Assembly (NCBI GenBank): GCA_030040475.1
Contig: JASHTQ010000735.1
Span: forward strand, 1-6,201
DNA from: Streptosporangiaceae bacterium
Lineage (GTDB): Bacteria > Actinomycetota > Actinomycetes > Streptosporangiales > Streptosporangiaceae
Direction of reading: 5' to 3'
Length of the DNA stretch: 6,201 nucleotides
Part shown: positions 5,129 through 6,201 of the stretch, piece by piece
How positions within the stretch are numbered: position 1 is the first letter of the stretch
Layout: each line of letters opens with the position of its first letter
The notes under the pieces: generated by a model
What the model was told of the DNA's origin: nothing
The model's database searches: none
Seen by the model: only the letters and a program-made list of their open reading frames with translations
Program-made: the position numbers and the translations under genes

Positions 5129-6201
5129 TCAGGGAGCGGTGAACACGAGCGACACGTTGTGGCCGCCGAACCCGAACCCGTTGTTGAGCACCGCCATGGA
5201 CCCGCTGCGCGGCCGCAGCGGCCTCGCCTCGGTGGCGATGTCGACCGGCACGTCGTCCGCCAAATCATCCAGGTTGATGGTCGGCGGCGCCACCCGCTCG
5301 CGCAGCGCGAGGATGGCCGCCACCGATTCGACGGCGCCCGCGCCGCCGAGCAGGTGACCTGTCATCGACTTCGTGGACGTGACCACCACCCCGTCGACGG
5401 CCGAGCCCAGCGCCTTGGCCAGCGCCTGCGCCTCGACCACGTCGCCCTCTGGCGTCGAGGTGGCGTGCGCGTTCACGTGCACAAGCTGGGCCGGGTCGAT
5501 GCCGGCGTCGGCAATCGCGCGGGTGATAGCCGCGACCACGCCGGATCCGTCCGGCGCCGGGTGCGCGATGTGGTAGGCGTCACTCGAGTACCCCGCACCC
5601 GCCGCGACGGCGTGTATGGTCGCGCCCCGCTGCCTCGCGTGCGACAGCGACTCGAGCACAAGCACCCCGGCCCCCTCGCCGAGCACGAACCCGTCCCTGG
5701 CCTTGTCCCACGGGCGGGACGCCCGCTCCGGATCGTCGTTGCGGGTGGACATGGCGCCCATCACCGCGAACGCGCCGATGTTCAGCGGCATGATCGCCGC
5801 CTCGGTGCCGCCGGCCAGCACCACGTCCGCGCGTCCGGCCCTGATCATGTCGATGCCGTACCCGATCGCCTCCGCGCCCGACGCGCAGGCGCTGACCAGC
5901 GTGTGCGCTCCCGCGCGCGCGCCGAACTCCATGCTGATCCAGCCGGCCGCGCCGTTCGGCATCAGCATCGGCACGGTATACGGGGAGATGCGCCGCCAGC
6001 CCTTCTCCCTGAGCGTGTCGTAAGCGGTAAGCGTGGACCCGATGCCGCCGATGCCGCTGGTGACCGCGACGCCGATCCGCTCGGGATCGGCCTGCGGCGG
6101 GCCGGCGTCGGCCCACGCCTCGCGCGCCGCGACCAGCGCGAATTGCTCGCAGCGGTCCATCCGGCGCGCCTGGACGCGCCCTATCACCTCCGCCGGGTCG
6201 G
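5129..6201 (-). CDS. fabF: FabF/KasA-type beta-ketoacyl-ACP synthase II (N-terminus beyond window)
   Basis: Condensing enzyme of type II fatty-acid synthesis: decarboxylates malonyl-ACP and joins it to an acyl chain held on the active-site Cys. The frame stays open to the window edge; the GTG at 6187 is internal, because the preceding codons (D-P-A-E) continue the family's conserved DP..(V/A)..R...RMDR stretch. About 356 residues are visible of a usual 410-420, so roughly 55-60 are missing. All catalytic residues are present: Cys in SACASGAEA (codon 5885-5887), His in VNAHATSTPEGD (5465-5467), Lys in STKSMTG (5369-5371) and His in GHLLGGAGAVES (5354-5356). Other hallmarks are MPNGAAGWISMEFG, AMSTRNDDPERASRPWDKARDGFVLGEGAG, and the C-terminal NNGFGFGGHN. 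Intact catalytic residues argue against a chain-length-factor paralogue. Its location before accD6 matches the kasA/kasB-accD6 order in mycobacteria; fabD and acpP are expected beyond the right edge. Confidence 0.95.
   Translation of the reverse strand, partial: DPAEVIGRVQARRMDRCEQFALVAAREAWADAGPPQADPERIGVAVTSGIGGIGSTLTAYDTLREKGWRRISPYTVPMLMPNGAAGWISMEFGARAGAHTLVSACASGAEAIGYGIDMIRAGRADVVLAGGTEAAIMPLNIGAFAVMGAMSTRNDDPERASRPWDKARDGFVLGEGAGVLVLESLSHARQRGATIHAVAAGAGYSSDAYHIAHPAPDGSGVVAAITRAIADAGIDPAQLVHVNAHATSTPEGDVVEAQALAKALGSAVDGVVVTSTKSMTGHLLGGAGAVESVAAILALRERVAPPTINLDDLADDVPVDIATEARPLRPRSGSMAVLNNGFGFGGHNVSLVFTAP

Noticed and set aside
3709..5142. 477-codon open frame on the + strand opposite accD6
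   Set aside because: His/Arg/Gly-rich translation without family motifs; the minus strand carries continuous AccD6 blocks over the same bases.
5077..5268. N-terminal extension of accD6 to a start at 5268
   Set aside because: The added residues overlap the fabF 3' end and read as Arg/Ser/Pro-rich shadow; the ATG at 5076 has a proper ribosome-binding site and matches AccD6 length.

Overview
The window comes from a high-GC actinobacterium. The evidence is a Pup-proteasome gene set (dop, pup, prcB, prcA) with strong C/G bias at third codon positions, facing a type II fatty-acid-synthesis block that ends in an AccD6-type carboxyltransferase. The protein sequences resemble Streptosporangiales/Streptomyces-like and mycobacterial homologues, but genus cannot be fixed by eye.

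Left half, + strand (1-3481): a proteasome operon. It opens with the 3' two thirds of dop (Pup deamidase/depupylase, cut by the window edge). Next are pup (70 aa, ending Gly-Gly-Gln), prcB (proteolytic beta subunit with propeptide and Thr/Asp/Lys catalytic set) and prcA (alpha subunit). Dop converts the terminal Gln of Pup to Glu so that the ligase PafA can attach it to lysines. Pupylated proteins are unfolded by the ARC/Mpa ATPase and degraded inside the PrcA7-PrcB7-PrcB7-PrcA7 barrel. The ligase pafA, which in many actinobacteria lies close downstream of prcA, is not in this window. The gaps dop-pup (120 nt) and pup-prcB (about 130-160 nt) contain dyads; prcB-prcA is separated by 59 nt.

Middle (3482-3690): a short non-coding stretch between convergent operons. 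It holds a striking 56-nt nested palindrome, probably a bidirectional terminator, and a 22-bp-period tandem repeat.

Right half, - strand (3691-6201): fabF/kasA-type beta-ketoacyl-ACP synthase (N-terminus beyond the window), then accD6 52 nt downstream, read right to left. This reproduces the end of the mycobacterial fabD-acpM-kasA-kasB-accD6 arrangement: AccD6 makes malonyl-CoA and the synthase uses malonyl-ACP to elongate acyl chains.

No wholly new system is visible. The most unusual items are the 90-residue acidic, hydrophobe-free pentapeptide-repeat tail on PrcA, the convergent-boundary palindrome, the hairpin-rich pup-prcB spacer, and the direct convergence of proteasome and FAS-II operons without pafA.
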